Positions 46,844-56,196 of a stretch of 64,000 nucleotides of DNA are shown here, piece after piece. The stretch comes from Reyranellaceae bacterium. Lineage in GTDB: Bacteria > Pseudomonadota > Alphaproteobacteria > Reyranellales > Reyranellaceae. Positions within the stretch are counted from its first letter, which is position 1. Every line of letters begins with the position of its first letter. The notes below the pieces were generated by a model, which ran no database searches, was not told where the DNA came from, and saw only the letters and a program-made list of their open reading frames with translations. The translations under genes were made by a program, and so were the position numbers. The stretch covers positions 38,322-102,321 of the forward strand of contig JALHMM010000012.1 of the NCBI GenBank assembly GCA_022844045.1, in the 5' to 3' direction.

Positions 46844-48769
46844 ATGGCCGACATGCCGCCGACCGAACCCAAGGACGCCCAGCCCGCCACCATGGCCGCC
46901 AACCGCGCGCTGCTCGACGCTCTGCCGTTCGAGGATCGCGCGGACTACGCCGAGGCGGCGCGCGGCCTGATCGCGGCGCTGCCCGAGGGCGTGGTGCGCA
47001 CGCCGGGCGGCTCGGTGATGTGGAATCTCGGCGCCTACGCGTTCCTTGGCGGCCGCGAGGCGCCGCCGACGGTCAATCCCAGCCTGTGGCGCAACGCCCA
47101 GCTCAACATGAACAACGGCCTGTTCAAGGTGGTCGACCGCGTCTTCCAGATCCGCGGCGTAGACCTCGCCAACATGACGATCATCGAGGGCGAGACGGGC
47201 TTGATCCTGATCGACCCGCTGGGCACCGCCGAGGTCGCGCGCTGCGGCCTCGATCTCTACTTCCAGCACCGGCCGCGCCGGCCGGTGCACGCGGTGATCT
47301 ACACCCACAGCCATGTCGACCACTACGGCGGTGTCAAAGGCGTGGCGACCGAGGAGGACGCCAAGGCGGGCCGCGTGAAGGTCCTCGCGCCCGATGGTTT
47401 CATGGAGGCGGTGGGCGGCGAGAACGTGCTGGCCGGCGTGGCGATGACGCGCCGCGCTATGTTCCAGTTCGGCCCGCTGCTGCCACCGGGCGAGCGCGGG
47501 CAGGTCGATGCCGGGCTGGGCAAGAACATCGCGCGCGGGCAGGTGACCTTGATCCCGCCCAACGATCTCATCGTGCGGGCCACGGAGCGCCGCGTGATCG
47601 ATGGCGTCGAGATCGAGTTCCAGCTCGCGCCAGAGAGCGAGGCGCCCGCCGAGATGCACATGTTCTTCCCGCAGTTCGGCGTGCTGAACATGGCGGAGAA
47701 CGCCACGCCGTTGTTGCACAACTTCATCCCGCTGCGCGGCGCGGTGGCGCGCGATACGCGGCTGTGGTCGCGCTACATCTCGGAGGCGATGCGCCTATAC
47801 GGCGATCGCGCCGAGGCGCTGATCGCGCAGCATCACTGGCCGACCTGGGGCCGCGCCAAGGTGATGGGCTTCCTGGCGCGCCAGCGCGATCTCTACAAGC
47901 ACATCCACGACCAGGCGCTGCGCATGGCCAATCTCGGCCTGCGTCCGGCGGAGATCGCCGAGACGTTGCAGTTGCCCCAGGAACTGCGGCGCGATTGGAC
48001 GGTGCGCGGCTACTACGGGACGGTCAGCCACAACGCCAAGGCGGTCTTCCAGCGCTATCTCAGCTGGTACGACGGCAACCCTGCCAATCTCAACCCGCTG
48101 CCGCCGGTGCCCGGCGCGCTCAAGCTGGTCGAGTATATGGGTGGTGCCGACGCGGTGATCGCCAAGGCGCGGGCCGACTTCGCCAAGGGCGAGTTCCGCT
48201 GGGTGGCGCAGGTGATGAACCAGGTGGTGTTCGCCGATCCCACCAACCGCGACGCGCGCGAGCTCTGCGCCGACGCGCTGGAGCAGCTCGGCTACCAAGC
48301 CGAGTCGGCGACCTGGCGCAACGCCTATCTCTTCGGCGCGCGCGAGCTGCGCATGGGGCCGCTGCAGCTCAATCCGCGCACCATCCTCAGCCCCGATCTG
48401 ATCCGCGCCATCACGACCGAGACGTTCTTCGACTTCATGGGCGTGCGCCTGAACGCCGACCGCGCGGCCGGCCATCGCTTCGTCATCGATTGGCGCTTCA
48501 GCGATACCGGTCAGTCGCTTGTGCTGAACCTCGAGCATTCGACGCTGACGCACATGCCGGGTCCGGCGACGGACGCCACGCTGACCGTGACGACCACGCG
48601 ACCGGTCCTCGACTCGCTGATGGTCAAGCAGTCGACCGTGGCGCAGTGCCTCGAAAACGGCGGATTGACGGTGCAGGGAGAGGCGAAGATTCTCGACGAG
48701 CTGTTCAGCATGCTCGACGATTTTCCGCTGATGTTCGACATCCTGACGCCGGCACCCTATCCACGCTGA
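46844..48769 (+). CDS. SdsA-type alkylsulfatase (MBL-fold)
   Basis: 641 residues with an AGGAGGGGG site. The zinc motif THSHVDH (His155, His157, Asp159, His160) is followed by the second-metal segment MAENATPLLHNF and the substrate-pocket motif QHHWPTWG. The dimerisation domain (about 380-510) and a C-terminal SCP2-like lipid-binding domain (about 520-641) complete the SdsA1 architecture. It cleaves alkyl sulfates such as dodecyl sulfate to alcohols and sulfate. Unlike SdsA1 of Pseudomonas, no signal peptide is present, since it starts MADMPPTEPKDAQ. A divergent MFS transporter and a VOC protein are its neighbours. Confidence 0.92.
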   Translation: MADMPPTEPKDAQPATMAANRALLDALPFEDRADYAEAARGLIAALPEGVVRTPGGSVMWNLGAYAFLGGREAPPTVNPSLWRNAQLNMNNGLFKVVDRVFQIRGVDLANMTIIEGETGLILIDPLGTAEVARCGLDLYFQHRPRRPVHAVIYTHSHVDHYGGVKGVATEEDAKAGRVKVLAPDGFMEAVGGENVLAGVAMTRRAMFQFGPLLPPGERGQVDAGLGKNIARGQVTLIPPNDLIVRATERRVIDGVEIEFQLAPESEAPAEMHMFFPQFGVLNMAENATPLLHNFIPLRGAVARDTRLWSRYISEAMRLYGDRAEALIAQHHWPTWGRAKVMGFLARQRDLYKHIHDQALRMANLGLRPAEIAETLQLPQELRRDWTVRGYYGTVSHNAKAVFQRYLSWYDGNPANLNPLPPVPGALKLVEYMGGADAVIAKARADFAKGEFRWVAQVMNQVVFADPTNRDARELCADALEQLGYQAESATWRNAYLFGARELRMGPLQLNPRTILSPDLIRAITTETFFDFMGVRLNADRAAGHRFVIDWRFSDTGQSLVLNLEHSTLTHMPGPATDATLTVTTTRPVLDSLMVKQSTVAQCLENGGLTVQGEAKILDELFSMLDDFPLMFDILTPAPYPR

Positions 48770-48797
48770 CGCCGGCCGCAACAGAGGGAGGCGCGTC

Positions 48798-49235
48798 ATG
48801 GCCGATAACAAAACCAACGGGCTCCATCTGGTGCCGACACTGCGCTACCGCGACGCGCCGGCAGCGATCAAATGGCTGAAGGACGCCTTCGGCTTCGCGG
48901 AGCATCTGGTTGTGCCGGGCGAACCGGGCAAGATCGTCCACGCCCAGCTGACCAACGGCGACGTGATGGTCATGCTGGCGAGCCCCCACGACGACGCGTT
49001 CGGTATGCACATGGCCGTGCCTGGTATGGTCGGCGGCGCCAACACCCAGAGCATCTACATCGTCGTGCGCGACGTCGACGCGCATTGCACCCAGGCCAAG
49101 GCCGCCGGTGCGCGCATCGTGCTGGAGCCCGAGGACCAGGATTACGGTGGCCGCGTCTATTCCTGCCGCGACCCTGAAGGCCATCTGTGGAGCTTCGGCA
49201 GCTACGATCCCTGGACCAACGCGGTCGCGGCTTAG
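48798..49235 (+). CDS. VOC-superfamily (glyoxalase/bleomycin-resistance-like) protein
   Basis: 145 residues with a GGGAGG site, 28 bases after the alkylsulfatase. It has the VOC fold: VPTLRYRDAPAAIKWLKDAF, VMVMLAS and the closing DPEGHLWSFGSYDP. This subgroup (PhnB-like) often binds small molecules, and the His/Glu metal set is incomplete. Likely a two-gene operon with the alkylsulfatase. Role unknown. Confidence 0.88.
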   Translation: MADNKTNGLHLVPTLRYRDAPAAIKWLKDAFGFAEHLVVPGEPGKIVHAQLTNGDVMVMLASPHDDAFGMHMAVPGMVGGANTQSIYIVVRDVDAHCTQAKAAGARIVLEPEDQDYGGRVYSCRDPEGHLWSFGSYDPWTNAVAA

Positions 49236-49243
49236 ATCCACGC

Positions 49244-49346
49244 CGTCGTCCTGAGCGCAGCGAAGGACCTCGCGGTATAGCGGTCACATCAACGCGCCGT
49301 GGCTGGTCGCACCACCGCGAGGTCCTTCGCTGCGCTCAGGACGACG
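49244..49346. repeat. Palindromic element with 33-bp perfect arms (TCCTGAGCGCAGCGAAGGAC type)
   Basis: Arms at 49244-49276 and 49314-49346 are exact reverse complements over 33 bases, with a 37-base loop. The arm carries CTGAGCGCAGCGAAGGACCT, related in the GAGCGCAGCGA core to the elements at 23891 and 61961. It lies between convergent genes and can terminate both. Confidence 0.95.
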
Positions 49347-49352
49347 TCTTCT

Positions 49353-50882
49353 CTAAGTCACACGCGGCCAGGTCGCCATCAAGTGCTGGCCGACGCCGCC
49401 GGTGCGGCGCCGGGCGTGAACAGCCAGTGCGCGGATCAGGTACTCGCGGGTGTGGCGCGGGTCGATGACGTCCTGGGCGTAGAAGCCGCCGGCGAGATCG
49501 TAGGCGCTGTTGCCGCGCTTCATCTCGGCCTCGAGCTGGCGGTAGCGCTCGGGATCGTCCTCGAAACGCAGATTGTGCACGACGCTGACGCCCACCGCCG
49601 GATCGACGAAGCCGATATCGGCGCTGAACCACGCCGCCAGCTCGTCGGTCTGGCCGCCGCCCCAATTGACATAGGCCTGGCCGTAGCTCTTGCGCAGGAT
49701 CACGCCGATCTTCGGCACCGTCGTCAGCTCCAGCGCCTGCATGTTGTTCATGATGCGCGCGCCGACCTTCTGGCGTTCGCCATCGACGCCAATGAGAAAG
49801 CCCGGCGTGTCGGCGAACATCACGATCGGCAGATTGAAGCTGTCGGCCAGCACGATCAGGTTGGTCCACTTGTCGCTGCTGTCGGCGTCCTGCGAGCCGC
49901 CCTTGTGCAGCGGGTTGCAGGCGGCGATGGCGACGGCGTGGCCGTCGATGCGCGCCAGCCCGGTGACCACCGAGCGGCCCCAGCGCTCGCGGATCGGAAA
50001 GAAGCTGTCCTTGTCGACCACGGCGCGGATCACACGGCGCACGTCGTACACCTTCGCGCGACTCTCCGGCACGATGTCGAGCAGGCTCGCCGCTTCGTCG
50101 CCCGAGCCTGGCGGCACAGCCGCGACCGGCGGCGCCTCGTTCTGATGCGAGGGCAGGTAGGAGAGGTAACGGCGGATTGCCGCCAGCATGTCCTCTTCGG
50201 TGTCGACCGCCATGTCGCACAGGCCGGTGACCTCGCTGTGCATCTCCCAGCCGCCGATCTCCTGCCAGTCCGAGGCCTCGCTGATCGCCACGCGATTCAC
50301 CTTGGGGCTGGCGACGGCCATGATCGCGCCCTTCTTCATCACGACGAGGTCGGAGCGGCAGGCCATCCAGAAGCTGCCGCCGAAGCTGGGATCGGCGATG
50401 CCGCTGATCATCGGGATCTGCCGGCGGCGATCGAACTGGAACTCGATGCCGAACATGCCCATGCCGCGCGCGCCGATGGCGTCGGGCATGCGCGCGCCAC
50501 CGCAGGCGCCGAGATGGACCAGCGGCATGCCGGCGCGGATCGCGGCCTTCAGCAGCCACGTCGCCTTCTTGGAGTTGATCTCCGCCGACGAGGCGCTCTT
50601 GACCGTCAGGTCGTTGGCGCCGACCGCGACCGGCCGACCATCGACCATGCCGAAGCTGTGCAGTTGGCCGTCCTGCGGCGTGGTCTCGCGATCGGCGGGG
50701 TTGGCCGAGACCGCAAAGCGCCCGACCTCGTGTTCGCTGCCGTGGTCGAGGAAGGCGGCGATGCGCTCGCGCGCGGTCATCAGGCCCTGCGCCTTGCGCT
50801 TGGCGTTGCGCTCCGGCCCGCCGCCGGCCAGCGCGCGGGCGGTGCGGCGGTTGAACTCGGCGATGCTCTCGTCGTGGGCCAT
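49353..50882 (-). CDS. Acyl-CoA carboxylase carboxyltransferase (beta) subunit
   Basis: 509 residues from the ATG at 50882; the longer open frame upstream is not coding. Both crotonase-like halves are visible: LTVKSASSAEINSKKATWLL and HLGACGGARMPDA in the N-half, and ADTPGFLIGVDGE, VPKIGVILRKSYGQAY and GGGQTDELAAW in the C-half. This matches propionyl-, methylcrotonyl- or related acyl-CoA carboxyltransferases. No biotin carboxylase or BCCP subunit is nearby. The partner must be encoded elsewhere, or the protein has another role in the crotonase superfamily. Confidence 0.9.
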   Translation of the reverse strand: MAHDESIAEFNRRTARALAGGGPERNAKRKAQGLMTARERIAAFLDHGSEHEVGRFAVSANPADRETTPQDGQLHSFGMVDGRPVAVGANDLTVKSASSAEINSKKATWLLKAAIRAGMPLVHLGACGGARMPDAIGARGMGMFGIEFQFDRRRQIPMISGIADPSFGGSFWMACRSDLVVMKKGAIMAVASPKVNRVAISEASDWQEIGGWEMHSEVTGLCDMAVDTEEDMLAAIRRYLSYLPSHQNEAPPVAAVPPGSGDEAASLLDIVPESRAKVYDVRRVIRAVVDKDSFFPIRERWGRSVVTGLARIDGHAVAIAACNPLHKGGSQDADSSDKWTNLIVLADSFNLPIVMFADTPGFLIGVDGERQKVGARIMNNMQALELTTVPKIGVILRKSYGQAYVNWGGGQTDELAAWFSADIGFVDPAVGVSVVHNLRFEDDPERYRQLEAEMKRGNSAYDLAGGFYAQDVIDPRHTREYLIRALAVHARRRTGGVGQHLMATWPRVT

Positions 50883-50993
50883 GGTCTCTGTCCTGCCGTG
50901 ATCGGCACAATTCGATTGTCCGCTCTGCGCATCTAACGGGCGGGCAGGGCGGGCGGCAATGATAGGCTGCCGACCAAGATCAGGAGGGAATGC

Positions 50994-52235
50994 GTGGTTG
51001 GCGTGAGAGCGGGTACGGCCGAGGTCGATTCCGCGTATGCATGGTGGCGGCTGGTGGCCTGCGTCGCCTTGGGCGCGCTGGGCGGCGTCGGCATGTGGTC
51101 GGTGGTCGTCGTGCTGCCCACGGTGCAGGCCGAGTTCCAGGCCGCGCGGGGCGGCGCCTCGCTGCCCTACACGCTGACCATGGTGGGCTTCGCCTTCGGT
51201 GGCGTCATCATGGGCCGCCTCGCCGACCGTTTCGGCATCGCGCTGCCGATGCTGTGCAGCGCGCTGATGCTCGGCCTGGGCTATATCGTCTCGAGCCAGA
51301 CCGAGACCCTGTGGCAGTTCGCGATCGTGCACGGCGTGATGATAGGCATGCTCGGCAGCTCGACGACCTTCGGGCCGCTGATGGCCGACATCTCGCACTT
51401 CTTTACGCGCCGCCGCGGTATCGCCGTGGCGCTCGCCGCTTCGGGCAACTACCTCGCTGGCGCCTTCTGGCCCAACATCATCCAGCACCATGTCGAGACC
51501 ATCGGCTGGCGCCAGACGCACCTCTACATCGGCATCTTCAGCATCTGCGCGATGCTGCCGCTGGTGCTGGTACTACGCCGCAAGCCGCCGAAATCAGCGA
51601 TGGTTCCCCCGACGCCTGTCGCGGGCGGTCGCGGCGATCTCGGCCTGTCGCCGGGCAGCCTGCAGGCACTGCTGGCCTTCGCCTCGTTCGCGTGCTGCGT
51701 GGCGATGTCGATGCCGCAGGTGCACATCGTCGCCTACTGCAAGGACCTCGGCTACGGCGTGGCGCGCGGCGCGGAGATGCTGTCGGTGATGCTCGGCCTG
51801 GGCATCGTCAGCCGCATCGCCTCGGGCTTCATCGCCGACAAATTGGGTGGGCTCTACACCCTGCTGCTGGGCTCGACCCTGCAGGGCCTGGCGCTGTCGT
51901 TCTATCTCGTGTTCGACGGGCTGTGGTCGCTGTACATCGTCACGGCGCTGTTCGGCCTGGTGCAGGGCGGCATCGTGCCGAGCTACACGCTAATCGTGCG
52001 TCAGTACTTCCCGCCCGCCGAAGCCGGCCAGCGCGTCGGCGCGATCCTGATGGCCAGCATCTTCGGCATGGCGGCCGGTGGCTGGCTTTCGGGCGTGATC
52101 TTCGACTTCAGCGGCTCCTACATGGCCGCCTTCGTCAACGGCGTGGCCTGGAACGTGGTCAACGTCGTGATCGTCGTCTGGCTGATGATGCGCGCGGGGC
52201 TGATACGCCCAATGACCCCGTCATTGCGAGCCTAG
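50994..52235 (+). CDS. MFS transporter
   Basis: 413 residues from a GTG, chosen because AGGAGGG lies seven bases before it. About 12 helices beginning LVACVALGALGGVGMWSVVV, with GRLADRFGIALPMLCSAL after helix 2 and SGFIADKLGGLYT in the second half. It resembles the third OFA/monocarboxylate-type MFS of the window. It is divergent from the carboxyltransferase across a 111-bp gap. Substrate unknown. Confidence 0.88.
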   Translation: MVGVRAGTAEVDSAYAWWRLVACVALGALGGVGMWSVVVVLPTVQAEFQAARGGASLPYTLTMVGFAFGGVIMGRLADRFGIALPMLCSALMLGLGYIVSSQTETLWQFAIVHGVMIGMLGSSTTFGPLMADISHFFTRRRGIAVALAASGNYLAGAFWPNIIQHHVETIGWRQTHLYIGIFSICAMLPLVLVLRRKPPKSAMVPPTPVAGGRGDLGLSPGSLQALLAFASFACCVAMSMPQVHIVAYCKDLGYGVARGAEMLSVMLGLGIVSRIASGFIADKLGGLYTLLLGSTLQGLALSFYLVFDGLWSLYIVTALFGLVQGGIVPSYTLIVRQYFPPAEAGQRVGAILMASIFGMAAGGWLSGVIFDFSGSYMAAFVNGVAWNVVNVVIVVWLMMRAGLIRPMTPSLRA

Positions 52236-52261
52236 CGTCATTGGGGCCGCCGGCGGTCCCA

Positions 52262-53326
52262 TCAAGCCCGGTGCTTCACCAGGTCCCAGGCCATGTCCGA
52301 CATGTAGCGGGCGCGGTTGCCGTATTTGGTCGCGGTGGTTGAGGAGGCGTTGCCGTCGAGGCCGCGTTTGTAGACGCCCTGCACGATGCCGGCGAGGCGG
52401 AACAGCGAGAAGGCGAGGTAGAAGTCCCAGTGCGGGATGCCGGCGCGGCCGGTGCGCTTGGCGTAGGTCGCGATGTAGTTTTGCTCGCTGGGAATGCCGA
52501 GCGCCTTGAGGTCCTGGCCGGCATAGCCGCTCGACGCGCCGAAACCTTTGCCGAAATGGTAGGTCATGCAGTTGTAGCCGAGGTCGGCCAGCGGGTGGCC
52601 GAGCGTGCTGAGCTCCCAGTCGAGCACGGCGACGATGCGCGGCTCGGTGGGATGCACGATGGTGTTGCCCAGGCGGTAGTCGCCGTGGTTGATGCGTGTC
52701 TCGTCGCCCTCCGGGATGTTGCCCGGCAGCCACTTCTTCAAGCTCTCCATCGACTCGATGTGCTCGGTCTGGGAGAGATCGTATAGCTGGGTCCAGCGGC
52801 CGATCTGGCGCTGGATGTACTGGCCCTCGCGGCCGTAATCGCCCAGGCCGATCGCCTTGTAGTCGACGTTGTGGATGCGCGCGAGCACGTCGTTCATCGA
52901 ATCGAAGATCTTGCCGCGATCGATGGGCGCGATGCCCGGCATCATCGGATCGTCGAGGATGCGGCCGGGCTTGAACTCCATGATGTAGAAGTCGGTGCCG
53001 ATGACATTGGCGTCCTGGCACAGCGCGTAGGCCTTGGGCACCGGTACGTCGGTGTTCTCGCCCAGCGCCTTGATGACGCGGAACTCGCGATCGACCTGGT
53101 GCGCCGACGGCAGCAGCTTGCCCGGTGGCTTCTTGCGCATGACGTATTCGCGGCCGCCGCCGTCGGTGAGATGGAAGGTCGGGTTGGACTGGCCGCCCTC
53201 GAACTGCAGCACGCGCAGCGGTCCTTTGTAGCCCTCGACCTTGTCCTTCATAAAAGCGGCCAGCGCCGCCTCGTCGAAGACGTGGTTGGGCCGCACGGGC
53301 GTCAGGTTGGCGGGCAGGGCGGTCAT
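52262..53326 (-). CDS. Phosphotransferase-family protein (APH fold, ACAD10/11-like)
   Basis: 354 residues. It has the aminoglycoside-phosphotransferase fold: GGQSNPTFHL glycine loop, MRKKPPGKLL with the ATP-binding Lys, HGDYRLGN as the Brenner catalytic loop (catalytic Asp) and LDWELSTLGHPLADLGY with the metal Asp. The subgroup is the same as the kinase domains fused to acyl-CoA dehydrogenases in ACAD10/11, which phosphorylate 4-hydroxyacyl-CoAs. Here it is separate, in a genome region rich in acyl-CoA genes. It is convergent with the MFS gene. Confidence 0.88.
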   Translation of the reverse strand: MTALPANLTPVRPNHVFDEAALAAFMKDKVEGYKGPLRVLQFEGGQSNPTFHLTDGGGREYVMRKKPPGKLLPSAHQVDREFRVIKALGENTDVPVPKAYALCQDANVIGTDFYIMEFKPGRILDDPMMPGIAPIDRGKIFDSMNDVLARIHNVDYKAIGLGDYGREGQYIQRQIGRWTQLYDLSQTEHIESMESLKKWLPGNIPEGDETRINHGDYRLGNTIVHPTEPRIVAVLDWELSTLGHPLADLGYNCMTYHFGKGFGASSGYAGQDLKALGIPSEQNYIATYAKRTGRAGIPHWDFYLAFSLFRLAGIVQGVYKRGLDGNASSTTATKYGNRARYMSDMAWDLVKHRA

Positions 53327-53402
53327 CGAGCGTTTCCTCTGTTGGCCGCCTGTTTATCGCCGCAAGCGCGAGCCGTCGATGCTCGCGTTTCGCGGTTCGG
53401 CC

Positions 53403-54734
53403 CTATGGCGTCGCCAGCTGGCGCAATGCGCCTTCGAAGGCGGCGCGGTCGCCGCCGAAGCCGTTCTCGCCGAAGACCTCCGCGGTCAAGGTCGCGACGT
53501 CCTCTTCGCGCAGCTCGACACCGTTCTGCTGGAGGTAGCCGCGCGCCAGCTCGACCGCCTGCTGCATGTCGCCGCCCAGCTTGTACTGCTTGAACCAGTC
53601 GTGGCGGCCGCCCTTGCCGAGCGCTTCGGCCACGAGGTCGGTGAAGTTCATCACCTTGAAGGGATACTGCGCCTCGGCGCCGGCGAGCTGGCGATGGCAG
53701 GAGTGATAGGTCGTCACCAGCAGGTCGGCGCCGACCGACGCGGCGCCCTCGGCCACCAGCTTGTGGATCTCGGCGACCTTGCCCGGCCACACCTTGCCGG
53801 CCTGGCAGGTATAGGACCAGTCCCGGTGCTGCGGGATCTCGACCACCTCGAGATTGGGGATCGCCGCCATCAGCCGACGCACGTTGCCGGTGACGCCGGC
53901 CAGCGAATCATGCTCGTGCAAGACCGCGCGGCGCTTGGGCAGGTCGACGAAGTGCGGCCGCATGCGCTCGATGCTGTCGGCGAGGAAGCCGGTGACGTGG
54001 CCGATGCCGAAATCGCGCGGTGCCGCCTCATGCCGCGTCTCGGCGAATTGCTTCTGGCAGGTCGGGCACCAGGTCAGCACCTTGCTGGCGCCGGTCTGAG
54101 CGAAGCTCTCATAGGTGCGCCCGGCGATGCGCTCGTGGGTCTTGGTGTCGCCCTCGTTGAACTGGTAGATGCCGCAGCAATTCGCGGCGCCGCCCATCAC
54201 GTCGTATCGCACGCCCAGCGTGTCGAGGATGTCCATGATGTTGAAGACGATGTGCGGCGTGCGCAGCACGTTGCAGCCGGTATAGAACAGCAGCTCGCTG
54301 TCGCGGCCCTCGCCGCGCGCGGTGATGCGCTTCATCGTCTCCGAGGGGATCTGCATGCTGGCGAGCAGGCGCATGGCGTGCGCCATGTTGCGGTACTTCT
54401 GCGCGCCCACGGCGCGGCGCTCCGGTTCGGGCACGGTGCCGGTACGCTTCTTGATGCGCGCCACCGACATCCACTGGCGTACGTTGATCTGCTCGGGACA
54501 GGCGGCGGTGCACTGGGCGCTGCCGTTGCAGGCGTCGATCCACTTTCCGGCGGTCTCCGGATAGGCCTCGCCCGACGTGACCGCCTTCAATTCTTCGACA
54601 ATGCGCACCGAGGCTGTGCGATCCAGGCCGATCTCGGCCGCGGTCGGGCACGCCTCGACGCACTTGCCACAGCTGGTGCAGCGGTCCATCGCGTCGCGGC
54701 CGACGCCGTCGAGATAGGCTTCGTAGGTGGACAT
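53403..54734 (-). CDS. Iron-sulfur CCG-domain oxidoreductase (HdrC/GlcF-like)
   Basis: 443 residues from the ATG at 54734. A ferredoxin domain has a first cluster motif CTSCGKCVEACP (Cys19, 22, 25, 29) and a second one CNGSAQCTAACP, in which the middle cysteine is Ser72. Two CCG-type cysteine-rich domains follow, with ANCCGIYQF and CPTC, and SCHRQ in the second. Such proteins transfer electrons in heterodisulfide reductase-like or glycolate oxidase complexes. No flavoprotein partner lies beside it, so the complex is not defined. It starts 99 bases from the divergent VOC gene. Confidence 0.88.
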   Translation of the reverse strand: MSTYEAYLDGVGRDAMDRCTSCGKCVEACPTAAEIGLDRTASVRIVEELKAVTSGEAYPETAGKWIDACNGSAQCTAACPEQINVRQWMSVARIKKRTGTVPEPERRAVGAQKYRNMAHAMRLLASMQIPSETMKRITARGEGRDSELLFYTGCNVLRTPHIVFNIMDILDTLGVRYDVMGGAANCCGIYQFNEGDTKTHERIAGRTYESFAQTGASKVLTWCPTCQKQFAETRHEAAPRDFGIGHVTGFLADSIERMRPHFVDLPKRRAVLHEHDSLAGVTGNVRRLMAAIPNLEVVEIPQHRDWSYTCQAGKVWPGKVAEIHKLVAEGAASVGADLLVTTYHSCHRQLAGAEAQYPFKVMNFTDLVAEALGKGGRHDWFKQYKLGGDMQQAVELARGYLQQNGVELREEDVATLTAEVFGENGFGGDRAAFEGALRQLATP

Positions 54735-54833
54735 GCCGCAGCTTAGCGCCTGGGCAAGCCGGCACAACCCGGGACTTGTCCGGGACAACCGGCGGGCGCA
54801 CCATGGTTTCACATGGTTCGGGAGGATATCGCG

Positions 54834-55529
54834 ATGACCAAACCGGACGGCCTGCACCATCTCGCCGTGACCACCGCCGACATCAAGACGCAGATCGCCT
54901 TCTTCAGCGACGTGCTGGGCACCGAGCTGGTGGCGCTCTACTGGATGCACGGCGTCAAGGGCGCCTGGCACGGCTTCGTCAAGCTCAACGACACCTGCTC
55001 GATCGCCTTCGTGCAGTCGCCCGACATCGCCAAGATCAAGCCGCAGATCGGCGTGACTCATTCCGGCAATGCCGGCGCGCCTTGCGCTCCCGGCGTGATG
55101 CAGCACCTGGCGCTGAATGTGAAGGACGATGCCGAGCTGCTGGCGATGCGCGATCGCATCCGCTCGCGCGGCGTCATCGTCTTCGGCCCGATCGACCACG
55201 GCTTCTGCAAGTCGATCTACTTCGCCGGGCCGGAGAATCTCAGCCTCGAGCTGTCGACCTCGGCGGCGCCGATCGACGCGCGCGCCTGGATCGACCCCGA
55301 GGTCGTGCGCCTGGCCGGCATCGGCGCCGACGAGCTGGCGCGCTTCAAGAAGCCCGCGACCTACCGCAACGAGTCGGGCAAGCCGCTGCCGCAGCCGCCG
55401 ATCGATCCCGCCAAGCCGCACATGATCTACCCGGAGGCACGCTACAAGCAGATGGTGGCGATGCCCGACGAGGAGTACACGCGGGTGCGCAGCGAGACCA
55501 CGCCGCCGGTGCAGGTCGCGGCGGAGTAG
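54834..55529 (+). CDS. VOC-family protein (glyoxalase/dioxygenase-like)
   Basis: 231 residues from the ATG at 54834 with GGGAGG upstream. The two beta-alpha-beta modules are visible as GLHHLAVTTADIKTQIAFF (first His ligand in HHLAV) and MQHLALNVKDDAEL (second His), ending in ENLSLELST (Glu ligand). A C-terminal tail of about 70 residues, PEVVRLAGIGADELARFKKP and onward, has no known motif. It could be an isomerase, lyase or ring-cleaving dioxygenase relative. Its 3' end meets the convergent HAD gene directly. Confidence 0.85.
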   Translation: MTKPDGLHHLAVTTADIKTQIAFFSDVLGTELVALYWMHGVKGAWHGFVKLNDTCSIAFVQSPDIAKIKPQIGVTHSGNAGAPCAPGVMQHLALNVKDDAELLAMRDRIRSRGVIVFGPIDHGFCKSIYFAGPENLSLELSTSAAPIDARAWIDPEVVRLAGIGADELARFKKPATYRNESGKPLPQPPIDPAKPHMIYPEARYKQMVAMPDEEYTRVRSETTPPVQVAAE

Positions 55530-55530
55530 G

Positions 55531-56196
55531 TCAGCCGCCGGCGCGTCGGATCGCCTCGCCGAGGTCCAGCCCGTCGAGGCTGTCGACGCGCAGATCGGCT
55601 TCGGAGAAGTCGAGGCCCGCGGTCAGGCGGTTGGGCACGGCGATGGTGAACATGCCGGCGGCCTTGGCTGAGGCGACGCCGTGGCGCGAATCCTCGATGG
55701 CGATGGCTTCATGCGGCTCGATGCCAAGCCGCTTCGCCGCCAGCAGATAGACATCGGGCGCAGGCTTCGGCCGCTCGACCTGATCGCCGGTGGCGAGATG
55801 ATCGAAGCGATCGAATAGCCCGACTGCGCGCAGGTGCTGCTCGACCCAGGGCCGGCGCGACGCCGAGGCGACCGCCAGGCCGAGGCTGAGTTCGCGCCCG
55901 CCGGCCAGCCAGTCCTCGATGCCGGGACGCGGCCGTTCGGCGGCGATCAGGTCCATCATCACCGCGCGGCGGCGAGCGCGCAGCGGCTCGCGATCCAGCG
56001 CCTTGCCGATCTTGCTCTCCAGCCAGGAATAGGGCTCGAAGGCGCCCGGCGTCGTGGTGCCGATCAGCTGCACCCACAGGTTCAACGGCAGCTCGACGCC
56101 GAACACGGCATACTCCAGCCGCCACGACTCGAACTCGGGCGTCTCGGTGTCGACGATGGTGCCGTCGAAGTCGAAGATCAGGGCCTTGATGCTCAA
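55531..56196 (-). CDS. HAD-superfamily phosphatase (beta-phosphoglucomutase/Gph-like)
   Basis: 221 residues. The catalytic DFDGT motif has its two aspartates at residues 9 and 11, followed by VDTE. The later motifs are ASASRRPW (motif II Ser/Thr), KPAPDVYL (motif III Lys) and AIEDSRHG (motif IV Asp). The start is a TTG at 56196 that overlaps the preceding ligase stop (TTGA), with AAGGAG upstream; no ATG is available nearby. Translation is probably coupled to the acyl-CoA ligase. Cap type C1, so small phosphate esters are likely substrates. Confidence 0.88.
   Translation of the reverse strand: MSIKALIFDFDGTIVDTETPEFESWRLEYAVFGVELPLNLWVQLIGTTTPGAFEPYSWLESKIGKALDREPLRARRRAVMMDLIAAERPRPGIEDWLAGGRELSLGLAVASASRRPWVEQHLRAVGLFDRFDHLATGDQVERPKPAPDVYLLAAKRLGIEPHEAIAIEDSRHGVASAKAAGMFTIAVPNRLTAGLDFSEADLRVDSLDGLDLGEAIRRAGG

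Noticed and set aside
49353..50882. Complete acyl-CoA carboxylase locus
   Set aside because: Only the carboxyltransferase subunit is here; no biotin carboxylase or biotin carrier gene is nearby.
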